Origin: Verrucomicrobiota bacterium
GTDB taxonomy: Bacteria; Verrucomicrobiota; Verrucomicrobiia; Limisphaerales; CAIQOK01
Length of the DNA stretch: 7,035 nucleotides
NCBI GenBank assembly: GCA_025363535.1
Contig: JANYDP010000059.1
Span: 1-7,035 of the forward strand
Direction: 5' to 3'
In this document: piece after piece, positions 5,342 to 7,035 of the stretch
Numbering within the stretch: the stretch's first letter is position 1
Layout: every line of letters begins with the position of its first letter
The notes under the pieces: model-generated
Databases searched by the model: none
What the model was told of the DNA's origin: nothing
Seen by the model: the letters and a program-made list of their open reading frames with translations, nothing else
Made by a program: the position numbers and the translations under genes

Positions 5342-5369
5342 TTGACCCGTCCGCCGGGGGAACTACGCT
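5342..5369 (+). promoter_or_regulatory. Promoter for the mlaE operon
   Basis: TTGACC (5342-5347, five of six) is followed by a 16-nt spacer and TACGCT (5364-5369, three of six). Transcription would start about 5375-5377. That is exactly at the upstream GTG (5376) of the mlaE frame, so use of that GTG would make the message leaderless, whereas the ATG at 5454 has a leader of about 78 nt. Confidence 0.5.
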
Positions 5370-5453
5370 ACGGCTGTGCAAGAAACGACGACCAGCGCGT
5401 TCGGTTCGGCCCCGGCCCGGTTTCTCCTGCGGACGCCGCTGCCGCGCGCGTAC

Positions 5454-6236
5454 ATGAATTTCCTGGGCCGCAAAATCCTGCGCCTCCTGCTCACCATCCA
5501 GGGGCTCGGCGCGTTTGCCCTGATCACGCTGGGCGTGCTGGTCGCCAAGTTCCGCGTCGCGCCGCAGGTTATTCGGCCGCTGATGTGCGAGGAAATTTCC
5601 CGCGCCGGTGTGCGGTTGCTTCCGATGTTTTTGTTTCTCGCGCTGGCTCTCGGCTTCCTCGTGATCGGACAAAGCGTGGCCGTGCTCGCGCGGGTCGGGG
5701 CCATCCATTATCTCGGCACCATCATGGTCGTGGTCGTCGTGCGCGAACTCGGACCGCTGTTGGCCGCGCTGCTGGTGCTGGCGCGCATCGGCACGGCCAA
5801 CGTCGTCGAACTCGGTACGGCACGGGCGTTGGGCGAGGTGGAGGCGTTGGAGGCGCTGGCGATTGATCCGATCCATTACTTGGTGGTGCCGCGCGTGGTC
5901 GGCATGGCGGCCGGGATATTTGCGCTGACGGTCTATCTCATCATCGGCGCGCTGGCCAGCGGATATCTGTGGGCGTTCTTGCAGGACGTGCCGCTGACGC
6001 CGGGGGATTATTTCCGCGAACTGGCGCAGGCGTTGACCGGGCTGGATTTTGTGATGCTGGCGCTCAAGACCAGCCTCTTCGGTTTCATCCTCGCGATTGT
6101 GACGTGCTATCACGGGCTGGCCCAGCCGTTGCGGCTGGAGGAAGTTTCCTCGGCCACCGTCCGGGCCGTCGCGCAAAGCGTGATCGCCTGTGTGCTGCTC
6201 GATGCGGTCTTCATCCTGATTTACCTCACCGTCTGA
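5454..6236 (+). CDS. mlaE: MlaE-type ABC lipid-transport permease
   Basis: The protein is an inner-membrane permease of the MlaE/YrbE family, which with MlaF-type ATPases and MCE proteins moves phospholipids between inner and outer membranes. From ATG 5454 it has 260 residues, the same length as E. coli MlaE. Hydrophobic segments lie at about 8-30, 53-80, 88-112, 148-172 and 234-260. The family core is clear: RELGPLLAALLVLARIGTA (97-115), then VELG (118-121) and ALAIDPIHYLVVPR (134-147), matching E. coli RELGPVVAALLFAGRAGSA, AEIG and MAVDPLRRVISPR. The frame is open to a GTG at 5376, which would add 26 Ala/Thr/Arg-rich residues; I prefer the ATG because of length and promoter position. Its stop overlaps the next start by one base (TGATG), so translation is coupled to the ATPase gene. 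Confidence 0.92.
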   Translation: MNFLGRKILRLLLTIQGLGAFALITLGVLVAKFRVAPQVIRPLMCEEISRAGVRLLPMFLFLALALGFLVIGQSVAVLARVGAIHYLGTIMVVVVVRELGPLLAALLVLARIGTANVVELGTARALGEVEALEALAIDPIHYLVVPRVVGMAAGIFALTVYLIIGALASGYLWAFLQDVPLTPGDYFRELAQALTGLDFVMLALKTSLFGFILAIVTCYHGLAQPLRLEEVSSATVRAVAQSVIACVLLDAVFILIYLTV

Positions 6237-6988
6237 TGAATCACGCGCCGACAACTGAAACTGTGCCCGTGCTGGAAATGCGGGGCGCGGCAGCCGAATC
6301 AACCCGCGAGGCTGGCGTCGTCACGGTCCGGGACGTGAACTGGTCGGCGGCCCCGGGAGATTTCTGGGTGATCAGCGGGCCGCACGGCTCGGGCAAGAGC
6401 GACCTGCTGATGGTGGCCGGCGGGCTGACGGCGGCAGCGGCGGGCGCGTGTTTTTTCCAGGGCCGCAAGCTGCCGTTGGTCGAAGACGAACAACTGGCCG
6501 AACGCCTGCGGCTGGGATTTGTGTTTGAAGGCGGACAGTTGTTCAACCAGCTCACGGTTGCGGAGAACCTCGCGCTGCCGCTGCGCTATCACAACAATCT
6601 GGCCGCCGCCGAAGCCGCCGAGCGGGTGCGGCGGATGCTGGCCGCCGCCGAGCTGGCACCGTGGGCGGCCACCACGCCGGGCGGCCTCACCCGCGCCTGG
6701 CGCAAACGCGCGGGGCTGGCGCGGGCGTTGATGCTGCAGCCGGAAGTGCTGCTGCTCGATGATCCGCTGGCGGGTCTGGACGCCCGGCACCGCCAGTGGT
6801 GGTTGAATTTTCTCGGTGACCTGTCGCGCGGCGGCGAGTTCTCGGGCGGGCGGCCGTTGACGCTGGTGGCCACGGCGGATGATATTCAGCCGTGGCGGAA
6901 CGTGGCCCGGCAGTTTGCAGTTTTGCAAGATCAGCGCTTCGTCGTCCTCGGCGGCTGGCAGCAGGCCGAGCCGACGTTTGTCGCATGA
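6236..6988 (+). CDS. mlaF: MlaF-position ABC ATPase with degenerate catalytic motifs
   Basis: The 250-residue protein is the nucleotide-binding partner expected for the MlaE permease. Its layout is that of an ABC ATPase: Walker A GPHGSGKSD (48-56), Q-loop region GFVFEGGQLF (94-103), signature region TPGGLTRAWRKRAGLARAL (147-165), Walker B LLLDDP (172-177), D-loop AGLD (179-182) and switch region LVATADD (210-216). Compared with E. coli MlaF (FQSGALF, LSGGM, MFDEP, VSHD), the Q-loop Gln is E98, the signature Leu-Ser is T147-P148, the catalytic Glu is D176, the switch His is A214, and Walker A ends in D56. K54 and S55, which bind phosphate and Mg, and D175 remain. Nucleotide binding is therefore plausible, but normal hydrolysis is doubtful. 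Frame and codon use are intact, so this looks maintained rather than decaying. Starts on a 1-nt overlap with mlaE; the next gene overlaps its stop by 4 nt. Confidence 0.85.
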   Translation: MNHAPTTETVPVLEMRGAAAESTREAGVVTVRDVNWSAAPGDFWVISGPHGSGKSDLLMVAGGLTAAAAGACFFQGRKLPLVEDEQLAERLRLGFVFEGGQLFNQLTVAENLALPLRYHNNLAAAEAAERVRRMLAAAELAPWAATTPGGLTRAWRKRAGLARALMLQPEVLLLDDPLAGLDARHRQWWLNFLGDLSRGGEFSGGRPLTLVATADDIQPWRNVARQFAVLQDQRFVVLGGWQQAEPTFVA

Positions 6989-7035
6989 ACACTCTTCCGT
7001 CCATTCCCAGACTTCGCACGCTGCTCTGGCGCGGC
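6985..7035 (+). CDS. Third gene of the mla-like operon, N-terminal fragment
   Basis: An ATG at 6985 overlaps the ATPase stop codon (ATGA), and the frame is open for 17 codons to the window edge: MNTLPSIPRLRTLLWRG. The 4-nt overlap is a standard sign of translational coupling and is the main support. The fragment is too short for a family call. In Mla-type operons the next gene is commonly an MCE-domain lipid-binding protein (MlaD-like) or, in some lineages, a second permease; that expectation rests on gene order only. Confidence 0.6.
   Translation, partial: MNTLPSIPRLRTLLWRG

Noticed and set aside
5193..6302. 369-codon minus-strand open frame opposite mlaE
   Set aside because: The translation is Arg/Gln/His/Asp-rich with no domain, and it overlaps the well-supported mlaE and the start of the exonuclease-like gene.

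Overview
The window is GC-rich bacterial chromosomal DNA with dense, mostly plus-strand coding. Gene content (lipopolysaccharide precursor enzyme, trigger factor, Mla-type lipid transport), a GYF_2-type domain joined to a cyclic-nucleotide domain, scarce Shine-Dalgarno sites and promoters of the form TTGAC / 16-17 nt / TAnnnT suggest a Gram-negative member of the PVC superphylum. Verrucomicrobiota near Pedosphaera/Limisphaera is most likely. That placement is inference from gene style, not from a marker gene. I saw no mobile element, CRISPR array, tRNA or rRNA.

Layout. Bases 2-109 are the last 35 codons of a sensor histidine kinase. After its TAG the same frame stays open for 76 codons to the next gene and carries a receiver-domain-like start (ETILPVDDEE), so the kinase probably once ended in a receiver domain that is now cut off and eroded. 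Bases 338-1036 encode a GYF_2-like plus cyclic-nucleotide-binding protein without a DNA-binding domain. Bases 1100-2841 hold kdsD (arabinose-5-phosphate isomerase, Kdo pathway), followed after 14 nt by a secreted alpha/beta hydrolase. Trigger factor (tig, 2970-4289) has its own promoter, a clear ribosome binding site before a GTG start, and a strong intrinsic terminator; no clpP/clpX follows within the window. A 150-nt repeat-rich gap leads to a 69-residue Cys/His-motif protein (4460-4669). It converges on a minus-strand stand-alone DEDDy 3'-5' exonuclease-like protein (4688-5221).

From a divergent intergenic region starts a plus-strand operon of three translationally coupled genes: an MlaE-type lipid-transport permease (5454-6236), an MlaF-position ABC ATPase (6236-6988), and the first 17 codons of a third gene (6985 to the window edge). 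Junctions are 1-nt and 4-nt overlaps.

The most unusual item is the MlaF-position ATPase. Its fold landmarks and reading frame are intact, but nearly every catalytic motif is altered: Q-loop Gln to Glu, signature Ser to Pro, catalytic Glu to Asp, switch His to Ala. Its permease partner looks normal. It may be a slow, non-hydrolysing or structural ATPase in a retained lipid-transport operon. Second-tier observations are the interrupted receiver domain, the Cys/His miniprotein with a two-part inverted repeat upstream, and an inverted repeat bracketing the -35 box of tig.
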